Origin: JAEELC01 sp963621965
Lineage (GTDB): Bacteria; Bacillota_I; Bacilli_A; Acholeplasmatales; Anaeroplasmataceae
Assembly: GCA_963621965.1 (NCBI GenBank)
Contig: CAVFGN010000001.1
Span: 62,001 to 126,000 of the forward strand
Length of the DNA: 64,000 bases
Direction: 5' to 3'
The position numbers and the translations under genes are program-made. A model generated the notes under the pieces. It made no database searches, was not told where the DNA came from, and worked only from the letters and a program-made list of their open reading frames with translations. Positions 42,005 to 50,548 of the stretch are shown here, piece by piece; the first letter of the stretch is position 1; each line of letters opens with the position of its first letter.

Positions 42005-42277
42005 ATGGCTCGTTCAATTAAAAAAGGACCTTTTATTGATGCTTCTCTATTAAAGAAAGTTGAAGCTCAAAATGAGGCTCATGAAAATAAAGTAATTCAA
42101 ACATGGTCACGTCGTTCTGTAATTTTCCCTGCATTTGTAGGACACACTTTTGGTGTTTACAATGGTCGTGAACATACTCCTGTTTATGTAACAGAAGATA
42201 TGGTTGGTCACAAGTTAGGAGAATTTGCTCCTACTCGTACATTCCATGGTCACAAGGAACAAGACAAGGCAGCTTAA
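42005..42277 (+). CDS. rpsS: 30S ribosomal protein S19
   Basis: 90 aa. MARSIKKGPFIDASLLKK at the start and IKTWSRRS-type motif (here IQTWSRRSVIFP) with NGREHTPVYVTEDMVGHKLGEF (in two parts). It contacts S13 in the 30S head. GAAGGAGG precedes the start. Confidence 0.97.
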   Translation: MARSIKKGPFIDASLLKKVEAQNEAHENKVIQTWSRRSVIFPAFVGHTFGVYNGREHTPVYVTEDMVGHKLGEFAPTRTFHGHKEQDKAA

Positions 42278-42289
42278 TAGGAGGGTATT

Positions 42290-42625
42290 ATGGAAGTAAA
42301 AGCAATTTCTAAATCAGTTCGTTCAACTCCACGTAAAGCTCGTCTTGTAGTTGATATGATTCGTGGCAAAAACGTTAATGAAGCATTCGGTATTCTTGAG
42401 TTCACTCATAAGACTGTTTGCGAGGACGTTGAAAAAGTTTTAAAATCTGCAGTTAGTAATGCAGTTAACAATAACAAGCTTGATGTAAACAAGCTTTATG
42501 TAAAAGAAATTTACGTTGGTGATGCTATGCGTATGCGTAGAATGATGCCAAGAGCTAAAGGTAGCGGTGATATCGTTACTAAGAGACTTTGCAACATCAC
42601 TGTTGTAGTTTCTGAAAGAGATTAG
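42290..42625 (+). CDS. rplV: 50S ribosomal protein L22
   Basis: 111 aa. VRSTPRKARLVVDMIRGKNV and the tunnel beta-hairpin around MRRMMPRAKGSGDIV are visible; that hairpin is where macrolide-resistance changes fall in other bacteria. TAGGAGGG lies before the start, 12 nt after rpsS. Confidence 0.97.
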   Translation: MEVKAISKSVRSTPRKARLVVDMIRGKNVNEAFGILEFTHKTVCEDVEKVLKSAVSNAVNNNKLDVNKLYVKEIYVGDAMRMRRMMPRAKGSGDIVTKRLCNITVVVSERD

Positions 42626-42636
42626 GAGGACGCACA

Positions 42637-43437
42637 ATGGGTCAAAAGGTAAGTCCAAAAGGATTACGTATTGGTGTTAACCGTGAATGGGACGCTCAAT
42701 GGTATGCTGGCAAGAATGATGTTGCTGACTTATTATTAGAGGATCTTAAGGTTCGTGAATATTTAAAGAAAACTTATGCTAAGGCTTCAGTTTCACGTGT
42801 TGTTATCGAACGTATTAAGGGAGCTAACAACAAAGACATCGTTAGCATTAAACTTTACACTGCAAAACCAGGTGTCGTTATCGGCCGTGATGCAGAAACT
42901 AAGAACGCTACTGTTAAGGCTCTAGAAGCTTTAACTGGCAAAAATATTAAATTAGATGTTATTGAAGTAAGAAAGCCTGATCTAGATGCAACTTTAGTTG
43001 CTCGTAGTATCGCTGAACAACTTGAAAACCGTGCTTCATTCCGTCGTGTTCAAAAATTAGCTCAAATGAGAGCTATGAAGGCTGGCGCAAAGGGTATTAA
43101 GACTCTTATCTCTGGTCGTCTAGGCGGAGCTGAAATCGCTCGTGGCGAAGGTTATTCAGTTGGTCAAGTTCCTCTTCAAACTCTTCGTGCTGATATTGAC
43201 TATGCTCAAGACGAAGCTCAAACAACTTATGGTAAGCTTGGTGTTAAGGTATGGATCTATAGAGGAGAAGTTCTTAACTTAAAGAAAGCTCAAGAAAAGA
43301 AAGCACAAGAAGAAAAGGCTCTTAAGGAAGAACGTAATAAGCGTTTCAACCGTAACAATGACAAGAAGGATGGCGGAAAGACTCAACGTCGCCCACGTCC
43401 TAACAATAATGACAAATCTTCTGAAGGAGGTAAGTAA
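42637..43437 (+). CDS. rpsC: 30S ribosomal protein S3 with C-terminal extension
   Basis: 266 aa against the usual ~218. The KH domain (about 40-110, with VVIGRDAETKNATV) and the C-terminal S3 domain (LGGAEIARGEGY, PLQTLRADIDY, YGKLGVKVWIYRGE) are normal. After about residue 212 comes an extra ~50-residue charged tail: KKAQEKKAQEEKALKEERNK, then N/D/R-rich sequence ending GGK. S3 forms the mRNA entry site, so the tail would project near the entry channel. TAGGAGG precedes the start. Confidence 0.97.
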   Translation: MGQKVSPKGLRIGVNREWDAQWYAGKNDVADLLLEDLKVREYLKKTYAKASVSRVVIERIKGANNKDIVSIKLYTAKPGVVIGRDAETKNATVKALEALTGKNIKLDVIEVRKPDLDATLVARSIAEQLENRASFRRVQKLAQMRAMKAGAKGIKTLISGRLGGAEIARGEGYSVGQVPLQTLRADIDYAQDEAQTTYGKLGVKVWIYRGEVLNLKKAQEKKAQEEKALKEERNKRFNRNNDKKDGGKTQRRPRPNNNDKSSEGGK

Positions 43438-43439
43438 TT

Positions 43440-43847
43440 ATGTTAATGCCTAAAAGAGTAAAATATCGTAGACCACACAGAGTTTATTACCATGGTAAAG
43501 CTAAAGGTAATACAAATGTTGACTTTGGTACATACGGTTTAATGGCAACTGAAGGATGCTGGTTAACAAATAACCAAATCGAAGCTGCCCGTGTTGCAAT
43601 CACACGTCAAATGGATCGTGGTGGAAGACTTTGGATTAGAGTTTTCCCACAACTATCTAAGACAAAGAAGCCTCTAGCTGTACGTATGGGTTCAGGTAAA
43701 GGTTCTCCAGAGTCTTGGGTTGCTGTAGTTAAAAAGAATACAATCTTATTCGAGGTTGCTGATGTTTCTGAGGAAATCGCTCGTGAAGCTTTCCGTTTAG
43801 CTGGACATAAGTTACCTATCGGAACTAAGTTTGTTAAGAAAGCATAG
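43440..43847 (+). CDS. rplP: 50S ribosomal protein L16
   Basis: 135 aa, MLMPKRVKYRRPHR at the start and GKGSPESWVAVVK in the C-terminal half. L16 helps organise the A-site tRNA. The binding site GAAGGAGG lies inside the end of rpsC; the spacing is 2 nt. Confidence 0.97.
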   Translation: MLMPKRVKYRRPHRVYYHGKAKGNTNVDFGTYGLMATEGCWLTNNQIEAARVAITRQMDRGGRLWIRVFPQLSKTKKPLAVRMGSGKGSPESWVAVVKKNTILFEVADVSEEIAREAFRLAGHKLPIGTKFVKKA

Positions 43848-43857
43848 GTGACGAGTA

Positions 43858-44055
43858 ATGACAAATAAAGAAATTCGTAATCTTTCTGTAGAAGAGCTTA
43901 ATAAGCAAATTATTGAACTTAAGGATGAATTATTCAACCTAAAGCTTCAAGCTTCTCTTAATCAATTATCAAACACTGCTCGAATCGCGCAAGTAAAAAA
44001 GACTATCGCTAGAATGAAGACAATTTTAGCTGAAAAAAATCATGAAGTAAGATAA
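43858..44055 (+). CDS. rpmC: 50S ribosomal protein L29
   Basis: 65 aa, two helices with SVEELNKQIIELKDELFNL and TARIAQVKKTIARMKTI. L29 sits beside L23 at the tunnel exit. The binding site GGTGACG is weaker than those of its neighbours. Confidence 0.96.
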   Translation: MTNKEIRNLSVEELNKQIIELKDELFNLKLQASLNQLSNTARIAQVKKTIARMKTILAEKNHEVR

Positions 44056-44069
44056 GGAGGATAAAATAC

Positions 44070-44333
44070 ATGGAAGAACGTAACAGTCGTAAGACATTTA
44101 CTGGTGTTGTAACTTCTGCAAAGAATGATAAGACAATCACAGTAGTTGTTGATACTTATAAGAAAGATAGATTATACGGTAAACGTGTTAGATTATCTAG
44201 TAAATTACATGCTCATGACGAAAACAATGTTGCTAAAGTTGGCGACACTGTTAAAATTATGGAAACTAGACCTTTATCAAAGACAAAGAGATATACTCTT
44301 GTTTCAGTGGTAAAGACTAGCGAGAATCTATAA
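44070..44333 (+). CDS. rpsQ: 30S ribosomal protein S17
   Basis: 87 aa. An OB-fold r-protein: KTFTGVVTSAKNDKTITVVV, the conserved HDENNVAKVGDTVKIMETRPLSKTKR in parts. It binds 16S rRNA helices 7 and 11. AAGGAGG precedes the start. Confidence 0.97.
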   Translation: MEERNSRKTFTGVVTSAKNDKTITVVVDTYKKDRLYGKRVRLSSKLHAHDENNVAKVGDTVKIMETRPLSKTKRYTLVSVVKTSENL

Positions 44334-44360
44334 TTTTGGTTCCTGAAAGGAGGTACTCTC

Positions 44361-44729
44361 ATGGTTCAACAAGAAACTAGACTTGCAGTAGCTGATAATT
44401 CAGGTGCTCGTGAGTTATTAATCATTAAAATATTAGGTGGCGCATTACATAGATATGCATCAGTTGGTGATATCGTAGTTTGTGCTGTTAAGGATGCCAT
44501 TCCTAACGCATCAGTTAAAAAGGGTGACGTTGTTAAGGCAGTTATCGTACGTACTAAAGCTGGTTTAAGAAGACCTGATGGTTCTTATATCAAATTTGAT
44601 CAAAACGCTGCAGTTATTATCAATGCTGATAAGAACCCTAAGGGAACTCGTATTTTCGGACCAGTAGCTCGTGAGCTACGTGACTACGGATATATGAAGA
44701 TCGTATCACTTGCTCCTGAAGTACTATAA
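44361..44729 (+). CDS. rplN: 50S ribosomal protein L14
   Basis: 122 aa. MVQQETRLAVADNSGARELL at the start and NPKGTRIFGPVARELR near the end. L14 forms intersubunit bridges with 16S rRNA. GAAAGGAGG precedes the start; first gene of the spc part. Confidence 0.97.
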   Translation: MVQQETRLAVADNSGARELLIIKILGGALHRYASVGDIVVCAVKDAIPNASVKKGDVVKAVIVRTKAGLRRPDGSYIKFDQNAAVIINADKNPKGTRIFGPVARELRDYGYMKIVSLAPEVL

Positions 44730-44742
44730 GGAGGTTCACTAT

Positions 44743-45084
44743 ATGAATATTAAAAAAGGTGACACAGTCGTTGTTATTTCTGGTGCTGACAAGTACCAAA
44801 TAGATAATAAGGGTAATAAGACTTTAAAGTCTGGTAAGGTTTTAAAGGCTAACCCAAAGGATAATACAGTAGTTGTTGAAGGTGTTAACAAAGTTAAGAA
44901 ACACTTAAAGCCTACTCAAGCAAACCAAGATGGTAGCATCGTTGAAGTTGAAGCTCCTATCAATGTAAGTAAGGTTGCTATTCTAGATCCAAAGAAGAAC
45001 GTTCCTACTCGTGTTTCTATTAAGATTGATGAAAATGGAAACAAAGTAAGAGTTACTAAGAAGTCTGGAACAATTTTAAAGTAA
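44743..45084 (+). CDS. rplX: 50S ribosomal protein L24
   Basis: 113 aa from ATG 44743 (MNIKKGDTVVVISG), behind TAAGGAGG that overlaps the rplN stop. KOW motif at residues about 4-20, then VVEGVNKVKKHLKPTQANQDG. An assembly initiator for the 50S subunit. A longer frame from 44710 runs back into rplN and is not used. Confidence 0.97.
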   Translation: MNIKKGDTVVVISGADKYQIDNKGNKTLKSGKVLKANPKDNTVVVEGVNKVKKHLKPTQANQDGSIVEVEAPINVSKVAILDPKKNVPTRVSIKIDENGNKVRVTKKSGTILK

Positions 45085-45102
45085 TAGGAGGAGAAAATAG
45101 GT

Positions 45103-45645
45103 ATGAATCGTTTACAAGAAAAGTATGAAAATACTGTAAAAGCAGAACTTCAAAAGAAGTTTAACTATAGTTCACCAATGGAAACTCCAAAGATTTCTAA
45201 AATTGTTATCAACATGGGTCTTGGTGATGCAGTTGCTAACTCTAAAGTATTAGATGAAGCAGTTGAAGAATTAACATTAATCGCTGGTCAAAAGCCAGTT
45301 GTTACTAAGGCTAAGAAGTCAATCGCTAGCTTTAAGCTACGTGAAGGAATGCCTATCGGTTGCAAAGTTACATTAAGAGGAGAAAGAATGTACGAGTTCT
45401 TTGATAAGCTTGTTTCAATCGCTCTTCCACGTGTACGTGATTTCCGTGGTATTTCAGCTGATTCATTCGATGGTCGTGGTAACTATACACTAGGTGTAAA
45501 GGAACAATTAATCTTCCCTGAAATTAACTTTGATAAGGTTAAGAAGATTCGTGGAATGGACATTGTTATCGTTACAACAGCTAAGACTGACGAAGAAGGA
45601 CGTACTCTATTAGGATTAATGGGTATGCCTTACAAGAAGAAATAG
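45103..45645 (+). CDS. rplE: 50S ribosomal protein L5
   Basis: 180 aa. PKISKIVINMGLGDAVANSK, TKAKKSIASFKLREGMPIGCKVTLRG in parts, and RGISADSFDGRGNYTLGVKEQ near residue 115. L5 binds 5S rRNA and contacts the P-site tRNA. TAGGAGGAG precedes the start. Confidence 0.97.
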   Translation: MNRLQEKYENTVKAELQKKFNYSSPMETPKISKIVINMGLGDAVANSKVLDEAVEELTLIAGQKPVVTKAKKSIASFKLREGMPIGCKVTLRGERMYEFFDKLVSIALPRVRDFRGISADSFDGRGNYTLGVKEQLIFPEINFDKVKKIRGMDIVIVTTAKTDEEGRTLLGLMGMPYKKK

Positions 45646-45661
45646 TTGAAAGGATAATATT

Positions 45662-45847
45662 ATGGCAAAAACTTCACAAATTGTTAGAAACCATAGAAAA
45701 GCAAAGTTTGCTGTTCGTGAATATACTCGTTGCGAGAGATGCGGACGTCCACATGCTGTATATGGCAAGTTTAAATTATGCCGTGTTTGCTTCCGTGAGT
45801 TAGCATACAAGGGTGAAATCCCAGGCGTAAAAAAAGCAAGTTGGTAA
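45662..45847 (+). CDS. rpsN: 30S ribosomal protein S14, zinc-binding form
   Basis: 61 aa, the short type Z form. The zinc site is CERC...CRVC (Cys near residues 24, 27, 40, 43). It lies in the 30S head. AAAGGATAA is a fairly weak binding site. Confidence 0.97.
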   Translation: MAKTSQIVRNHRKAKFAVREYTRCERCGRPHAVYGKFKLCRVCFRELAYKGEIPGVKKASW

Positions 45848-45883
45848 TCATTTTTTCCAATAAATGGAAGGAGGAAAATTATT

Positions 45884-46282
45884 ATGAGTATGACAGATCC
45901 AATCGCAGATATGCTTACACGTATTAGAAATGCAAGCAGAATGCGTCAAGAAACAGTTTCTATGCCTGCTTCAGCCTTCAAATCAGCTATACTTGATGTA
46001 TTAGTTAAAGAAGGATTTGTAGAAGGATACAAGAACGAAACTGCAGATAATAAAACAACAACTACAGTAACTTTAAAGTATACTGCAGGTAATGAAAGCG
46101 TAATTAAGGGCTTAAAGAAAATCTCTAAGGTTGGTTTAAGAGTTTACGCTCAAGCTGATGAACTTCCACAAGTATTAAATGGTTTAGGTGTTGCTATCAT
46201 TTCAACTTCAAAAGGTGTTATGACTGATAGAGAAGCACGTAAGCAAAATCTTGGTGGCGAAGTAGTAGCTTATATTTGGTAA
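45884..46282 (+). CDS. rpsH: 30S ribosomal protein S8
   Basis: 132 aa. MTDPIADMLTRIRNASR at the start (after MS) and ISTSKGVMTDREARKQNLGGE near the end. S8 binds central-domain 16S rRNA and in other bacteria represses the spc operon. GGAAGGAGG precedes the start. Confidence 0.97.
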   Translation: MSMTDPIADMLTRIRNASRMRQETVSMPASAFKSAILDVLVKEGFVEGYKNETADNKTTTTVTLKYTAGNESVIKGLKKISKVGLRVYAQADELPQVLNGLGVAIISTSKGVMTDREARKQNLGGEVVAYIW

Positions 46283-46299
46283 TTTAGGAGGAATTAGAA

Positions 46300-46839
46300 A
46301 TGTCTCGTATTGGTAAGAAGATCATTACAATCCCTTCAGGTGTTACTGTAAGCTTAAATGACAGTGTTATCACTGTTAAAGGCCCTAAGGGTGAATTATC
46401 TCGTGAAGTTCCATCATGTGTAAACTTCGAGATTAAAGAAAATGAAGTTATTTTAACTGCTGATAATTCAGACAAGTTAGCTAACACATTACACGGTACA
46501 ACTCGTGCTAATGTAGCTAACATGGTTGAAGGTGTAAGCACAGGCTTCAAGAAAACATTAGAAATCGTTGGTGTAGGTTACCGTGCTGAAGTTAAGGGTA
46601 AAACTCTTGACCTATCTCTTGGTTATTCACATCCAGTTATTTTCGATATTCCAGAAGGAATTTCTGTTGAAGTTGTAAAAGGCGTAACAGTAAATGTATC
46701 TGGTATCGATAAGCAAAAAGTAGGCCAATTTGCGGCAGAAATTAGACATCAAAGAGAACCTGAACCATATCATGGTAAGGGTATTCACTACTCTGATGAA
46801 ACAGTTCGTCGTAAAGAGGGTAAGACTGCTAAGAAGTAA
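46300..46839 (+). CDS. rplF: 50S ribosomal protein L6
   Basis: 179 aa. MSRIGKKIITIPSGV at the start, GVGYRAEVKGKTLDLSLGYSHP in the middle and EPEPYHGKGIHYSDE-VRRKEGKTAKK at the end. It binds near the sarcin-ricin loop. TTAGGAGG precedes the start. Confidence 0.97.
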   Translation: MSRIGKKIITIPSGVTVSLNDSVITVKGPKGELSREVPSCVNFEIKENEVILTADNSDKLANTLHGTTRANVANMVEGVSTGFKKTLEIVGVGYRAEVKGKTLDLSLGYSHPVIFDIPEGISVEVVKGVTVNVSGIDKQKVGQFAAEIRHQREPEPYHGKGIHYSDETVRRKEGKTAKK

Positions 46840-46861
46840 TAGAAAGGAGTACTAAAATAAT

Positions 46862-47221
46862 ATGATTAGTCAAACATCAAGTAATTCAAAGCGTGTTGCA
46901 AGACACCTTCGTATCAGACAAACTCTTTCTGGTACAGCTAGTAAGCCAAGATTAAACGTATTCCGTTCAAACAAGGCTATCTATGTTCAAGTTATCAATG
47001 ATGAAACTGGTACTACATTATGCAGTGCTTCTTCTCTTGATAAAGAATTAAACTGCAGTGGTACTAAAGTTGAGCAAGCTGCTCAAGTTGGTAGCGCAAT
47101 TGCTAAGAAAGCTTTAGCTCTTAACATTGAAACTGTAGTATTCGATCGTGGTGGTTATTTATATCATGGTCGTGTAAAGGCTTTAGCTGAAGCTGCAAGA
47201 GCAGCCGGCTTAAAATTCTAG
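46862..47221 (+). CDS. rplR: 50S ribosomal protein L18
   Basis: 119 aa. RHLRIRQTLSGTASKPRLNV, FRSNKAIYVQVI and FDRGGYLYHGRVKALAEAAR are typical of L18, which binds 5S rRNA. GAAAGGAG precedes the start. Confidence 0.97.
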   Translation: MISQTSSNSKRVARHLRIRQTLSGTASKPRLNVFRSNKAIYVQVINDETGTTLCSASSLDKELNCSGTKVEQAAQVGSAIAKKALALNIETVVFDRGGYLYHGRVKALAEAARAAGLKF

Positions 47222-47236
47222 AAGGAGGAAAATCTC

Positions 47237-47758
47237 ATGTCTAAAGAACGCGAAGAAAATTTAGAAGTTAAACAACCTGAAGACGAATTTGTTGATAGAG
47301 TCGTTAACATTAAAAGAGTAACTAAGGTTGTTAAGGGTGGTAAACGTTCACGTTTTGCTGCACTTGTAGTTGTTGGTAACTATAAGGGTCAAGTTGGTTT
47401 CGGTATTGGTAAATCAACAGAAGTACCTGATGCTATCAAAAAAGCTATCGAAAATGCAAAGAAGAACGTTATTACTGTATCTTTAAAAGGTACAACAATT
47501 CCTCATGCTGTTACTGGTAACTATGGTGCTGGTGAAGTAGTTTTAAGACCTGCTGCAGCCGGAACTGGTATCATCGCTGGTGGTGCTGTTCGTGCAGTAC
47601 TAGAGCTTGCTGGTGTTACTGATATCCTTTCTAAGGTTATCGGATCAAGATCTCCAATCAATGTAATCAGATCTACATTTGCTGGTCTTGAACAATTACA
47701 AACTGCTGAAGAAGTTGCTGCTCGTCGTGGTAAGACAGTTGCTGAGATTTTGGAGTAA
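47237..47758 (+). CDS. rpsE: 30S ribosomal protein S5
   Basis: 173 aa. FVDRVVNIKRVTKVVKGGKR, VGNYKGQVGFGIGKSTEVPD and PAAAGTGIIAGGAVRAVLE identify S5, a fidelity protein near the mRNA entry. GAAGGAGG precedes the start. Confidence 0.97.
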   Translation: MSKEREENLEVKQPEDEFVDRVVNIKRVTKVVKGGKRSRFAALVVVGNYKGQVGFGIGKSTEVPDAIKKAIENAKKNVITVSLKGTTIPHAVTGNYGAGEVVLRPAAAGTGIIAGGAVRAVLELAGVTDILSKVIGSRSPINVIRSTFAGLEQLQTAEEVAARRGKTVAEILE

Positions 47759-47762
47759 GATT

Positions 47763-47942
47763 ATGAAGAAATATCAGATTACATTAGTTAAATCAATCAA
47801 CGGTCGTAAGCCAAATCAAGTTGCTACTGCTAAGACTTTAGGACTTTCTCACATTGGCGATACAGTCGTTGTAGAAGAAAATGCCGCTATTCACGGTATG
47901 ATCGTTACTATTGCTCACTTAATTAAAGTCGTTGAACTTTAA
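47763..47942 (+). CDS. rpmD: 50S ribosomal protein L30
   Basis: 59 aa from ATG 47763 (MKKYQITLVKSINGRKPNQV), 4 nt after the rpsE stop. The longer frame starting at 47679 lies inside rpsE and is not coding. L30 is a small 50S protein found only in some bacteria. The binding site is within the rpsE end (TTGGAG). Confidence 0.95.
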   Translation: MKKYQITLVKSINGRKPNQVATAKTLGLSHIGDTVVVEENAAIHGMIVTIAHLIKVVEL

Positions 47943-48020
47943 TTAAGTGTGGAAATCTAACGAAAAAGAGAGTATAATTAAATAGATTAAATAGAAATTG
48001 TATAAGGAGGTGCCTATACT

Positions 48021-48458
48021 ATGTTAAATCAATTAGCCCCTGTTAAAGGTGCAAGACATTCCAAGAAGCGTAAAGGTTTTGGTGTCGGTTCTGGTTTAGG
48101 TAAGACTGCAGGACGTGGCGAAAATGGTCAAAATAGCCGTTCTGGTGGTGGTACTCGCCCAGGATTTGAAGGAGGTCAATTACCTTACTTCCAACGTTTA
48201 CCAAAGCGTGGATTCAATAACATTAACAAGAAAGAATACGCTATTGTTAACATTTCAGATTTAAATGTATTTGAAAATGGTTCAGTAGTAGGCCTTGAAA
48301 ATCTAATCGAAGCTGGTCTTGTAAAGAAAGTTTACGATGGAGTTAAGGTTCTTGGTAATGGAACACTTGAGAAGAAGCTTACTGTTAAAGCTAATAAATT
48401 CTCTGAGTCAGCTAAGAATGCTATAACATCTGTTGGCGGAACTGTAGAGGAGATCTAA
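48021..48458 (+). CDS. rplO: 50S ribosomal protein L15
   Basis: 145 aa. GARHSKKRKGFGVGSGLGKT, GQNSRSGGGTRPGFEGGQLP and RLPKRGF are diagnostic. The 78-bp gap before it is the largest within the spc part and holds a TATAAT at 47973, without a good -35. TAAGGAGGTG precedes the start. Confidence 0.97.
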   Translation: MLNQLAPVKGARHSKKRKGFGVGSGLGKTAGRGENGQNSRSGGGTRPGFEGGQLPYFQRLPKRGFNNINKKEYAIVNISDLNVFENGSVVGLENLIEAGLVKKVYDGVKVLGNGTLEKKLTVKANKFSESAKNAITSVGGTVEEI

Positions 48459-48464
48459 TAAGAT

Positions 48465-49763
48465 ATGTTCTCTAAGTTCAAAAAAATTCTAAGTGACCCT
48501 GAAATTATAAAGCATTTAGCATTTACAATTTTAATATTACTTGTATTTAAAATTGGCACATTTATCCCTGTTCCTTTAATTGATGTTAACGGTATTAAGA
48601 ATACATTAGCTAATAATGATTTCTTAACAATCCTTAACACTTTTTCTGGCGGTGGATTATCGAGCTTTTCTATTTTGTCACTAGGTATATCCCCATATAT
48701 TACATCATCTATCATTGTGCAAATGCTTCAAATGATCATTCCACAAATGAAAGATTGGCAAGAAATGGGCGATGTAGGAAAACAAAAGTCTAATAGAGTA
48801 ACTAGATATTTAACTATTGTTATTGCTATTATACAAGCTTTAGCTTTATTACTTGGTCTTGGAACTCGTGCCGAGAACATTTTCTGGGTTAAAGCTATTG
48901 CCAATTATTCATGGTTCTACTATTTATATATGGCAATTGTAATTGCTGCTGGTTCTGCATTTACTATGTGGTTAGCAGATTTAATTACTAAACATGGTGT
49001 TGGAAACGGATCTTCAATGATTATCTGTGCAGGTATAGTTGCATCTTTACCTACAATGTTCCAAACACTAGGTACAGACTACTTAGGATCGAACTTTAGT
49101 GGAGCAAACCTAACAAAATTCATCAGTATCATTGTTATTTACTTAGCAATGATTCTTGCTATTGTGTGGTTTGAAGGCGCAAGAAGAGAAATCCCTGTAC
49201 AATATGCAAATAGACAAGGAAATCAAAAGTCTAGTATTCCACTTAAGTTGAATTCGTCTGGCGTTATTCCTGTTATTTTTGCGCAAACATTACTATCTAT
49301 ACCTACAACTATTATAGGTATGATGGGACTATCAACTGATTCAAGCACTGCTGCCTATTGGATTGATCAAATATTCACTATTTCGAAACCAATTGGTATG
49401 GTACTTTATATCATCATGATAGTATTCTTCACTTATTTCTATGCGTTCTTAACAATAGATCCAGACAAAATAGGTGATAGCTTATCTAAGCAAAATGGTT
49501 TCATCCCTGGTATTAAACCTGGTGAGGAAACTAAATCACAAATTTCTAATATATTATTTAAAGTAACAACAATTGGTGCTATCGGTATTACAATTGTTGC
49601 ACTTGTTCCTGTTATTGTTCAATTAGCATTCGGAGCTTCAAGTTCTGTTACAATGGGTGGTACTTCGTTATTAATCATTGTAGGTGTTGCTATTGAAACA
49701 GCTAGTCAAATTGAGACTGAAGCTGAAAATAAAGATTCTTATCAACCAACTATCATTGGTTAA
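48465..49763 (+). CDS. secY: Protein translocase subunit SecY
   Basis: 432 aa with ten membrane helices. Family signatures are KIGTFIPVPLIDV, SILSLGISPYITSSIIVQML, the plug region after helix 1 (FSGGGLSSFS) and YANRQGNQKSSIPLKLNSSGVIPVIFA in parts. It forms the Sec channel that exports the lipoproteins and pectinases of this window. Start 6 nt after rplO with GGAGAT about 12 nt upstream. Confidence 0.97.
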   Translation: MFSKFKKILSDPEIIKHLAFTILILLVFKIGTFIPVPLIDVNGIKNTLANNDFLTILNTFSGGGLSSFSILSLGISPYITSSIIVQMLQMIIPQMKDWQEMGDVGKQKSNRVTRYLTIVIAIIQALALLLGLGTRAENIFWVKAIANYSWFYYLYMAIVIAAGSAFTMWLADLITKHGVGNGSSMIICAGIVASLPTMFQTLGTDYLGSNFSGANLTKFISIIVIYLAMILAIVWFEGARREIPVQYANRQGNQKSSIPLKLNSSGVIPVIFAQTLLSIPTTIIGMMGLSTDSSTAAYWIDQIFTISKPIGMVLYIIMIVFFTYFYAFLTIDPDKIGDSLSKQNGFIPGIKPGEETKSQISNILFKVTTIGAIGITIVALVPVIVQLAFGASSSVTMGGTSLLIIVGVAIETASQIETEAENKDSYQPTIIG

Positions 49764-49777
49764 TAAGTGGAGGATAT

Positions 49778-50419
49778 ATGAGATTATTAATTATGGGACG
49801 TCCTGGTGCTGGTAAAGGTACTCAAGCGTTCAACATAAAAAACTATTATAGCATTCCACATATTTCTACAGGAGATATGTTTAGAGAAGCTATGAAGAAT
49901 GGTACTGAAATGGGTAAACTTGCTCAAAGCTATATGGAAAAGGGTGCATTAGTACCTGATGAAGTTACTATCGGTATCGTTCGCGAGAGATTATCTAAAG
50001 ATGATGTTAAAAACGGATTCTTACTTGACGGTTTCCCTAGAAACGTTAGTCAAGCAGAAGCTTTAGATGAAATCTTAAAAGAGAATGGCATTAAGCTTGA
50101 TGCTGTTCTTGATGTTAATGTAGAACCTGAAATTCTAATCAACAGAATTGTTGGTAGAAGAATTTGCAAAAATTGCGGAGCTACATTCCATGTTGAATTT
50201 AATAAGCCACGTCAAGAAGGTATTTGTGACAATTGTGGACAACCACTTGTTCAAAGAGCTGACGATACAGTTGAAACTGCAGGAAGTCGTTTAAAAGTTT
50301 ATGATGACTCAACTGCTCCTGTACTTGCTTATTATAAGAAACAAAATTTACTTAAAACTGTTAACGGTGATCAAGCAGTTGACAAAGTCTTTGAAGATAT
50401 CAAAGCTATTCTTAAGTAA
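49778..50419 (+). CDS. adk: Adenylate kinase
   Basis: 213 aa, long form. P-loop GRPGAGKGTQA at residues 7-17, GFPRNVSQAEAL, and a LID domain with a four-Cys zinc site (CKNC...CDNC). It converts AMP and ATP to two ADP. It lies 14 nt after secY behind GTGGAGG. In Bacillus the map gene follows; here it is missing and a structured spacer follows instead. Confidence 0.97.
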   Translation: MRLLIMGRPGAGKGTQAFNIKNYYSIPHISTGDMFREAMKNGTEMGKLAQSYMEKGALVPDEVTIGIVRERLSKDDVKNGFLLDGFPRNVSQAEALDEILKENGIKLDAVLDVNVEPEILINRIVGRRICKNCGATFHVEFNKPRQEGICDNCGQPLVQRADDTVETAGSRLKVYDDSTAPVLAYYKKQNLLKTVNGDQAVDKVFEDIKAILK

Positions 50420-50433
50420 TAAATATAATAATC

Positions 50434-50493
50434 TGTCAGAGGTTTTCCTCTGACAAGCCGAAAGGCTGCTTGATAAATTTTAAGTAAACAAGC
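50434..50493 (+). promoter_or_regulatory. Hairpin cluster between adk and infA
   Basis: Three hairpins in 60 nt: TGTCAGAGG-TTTT-CCTCTGACA (50434-50455), AGCC-GAAA-GGCT (50456-50467, a GNRA tetraloop, directly abutting the first) and GCTTG (50468-50472) with CAAGC (50489-50493). None has a T run. About 55 nt of AT-rich sequence then leads to infA. The abutting stems look like a folded RNA element, perhaps a processing site or an autoregulatory leader of the infA-rpmJ-rpsM-rpsK-rpoA-rplQ part. Confidence 0.55.
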
Positions 50494-50548
50494 TAGTGAT
50501 CATTAACTATTGATTTATTAATGGTTCATTAATTTAATGGAGGTTTTT

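Noticed and set aside
47679..47762. Longer L30 start
   Set aside because: It lies inside rpsE in another frame; the standard L30 N-terminus begins at 47763.
47973..47978. Internal promoter before rplO
   Set aside because: TATAAT is present but no acceptable -35 lies 16-18 bp upstream; could not be supported.
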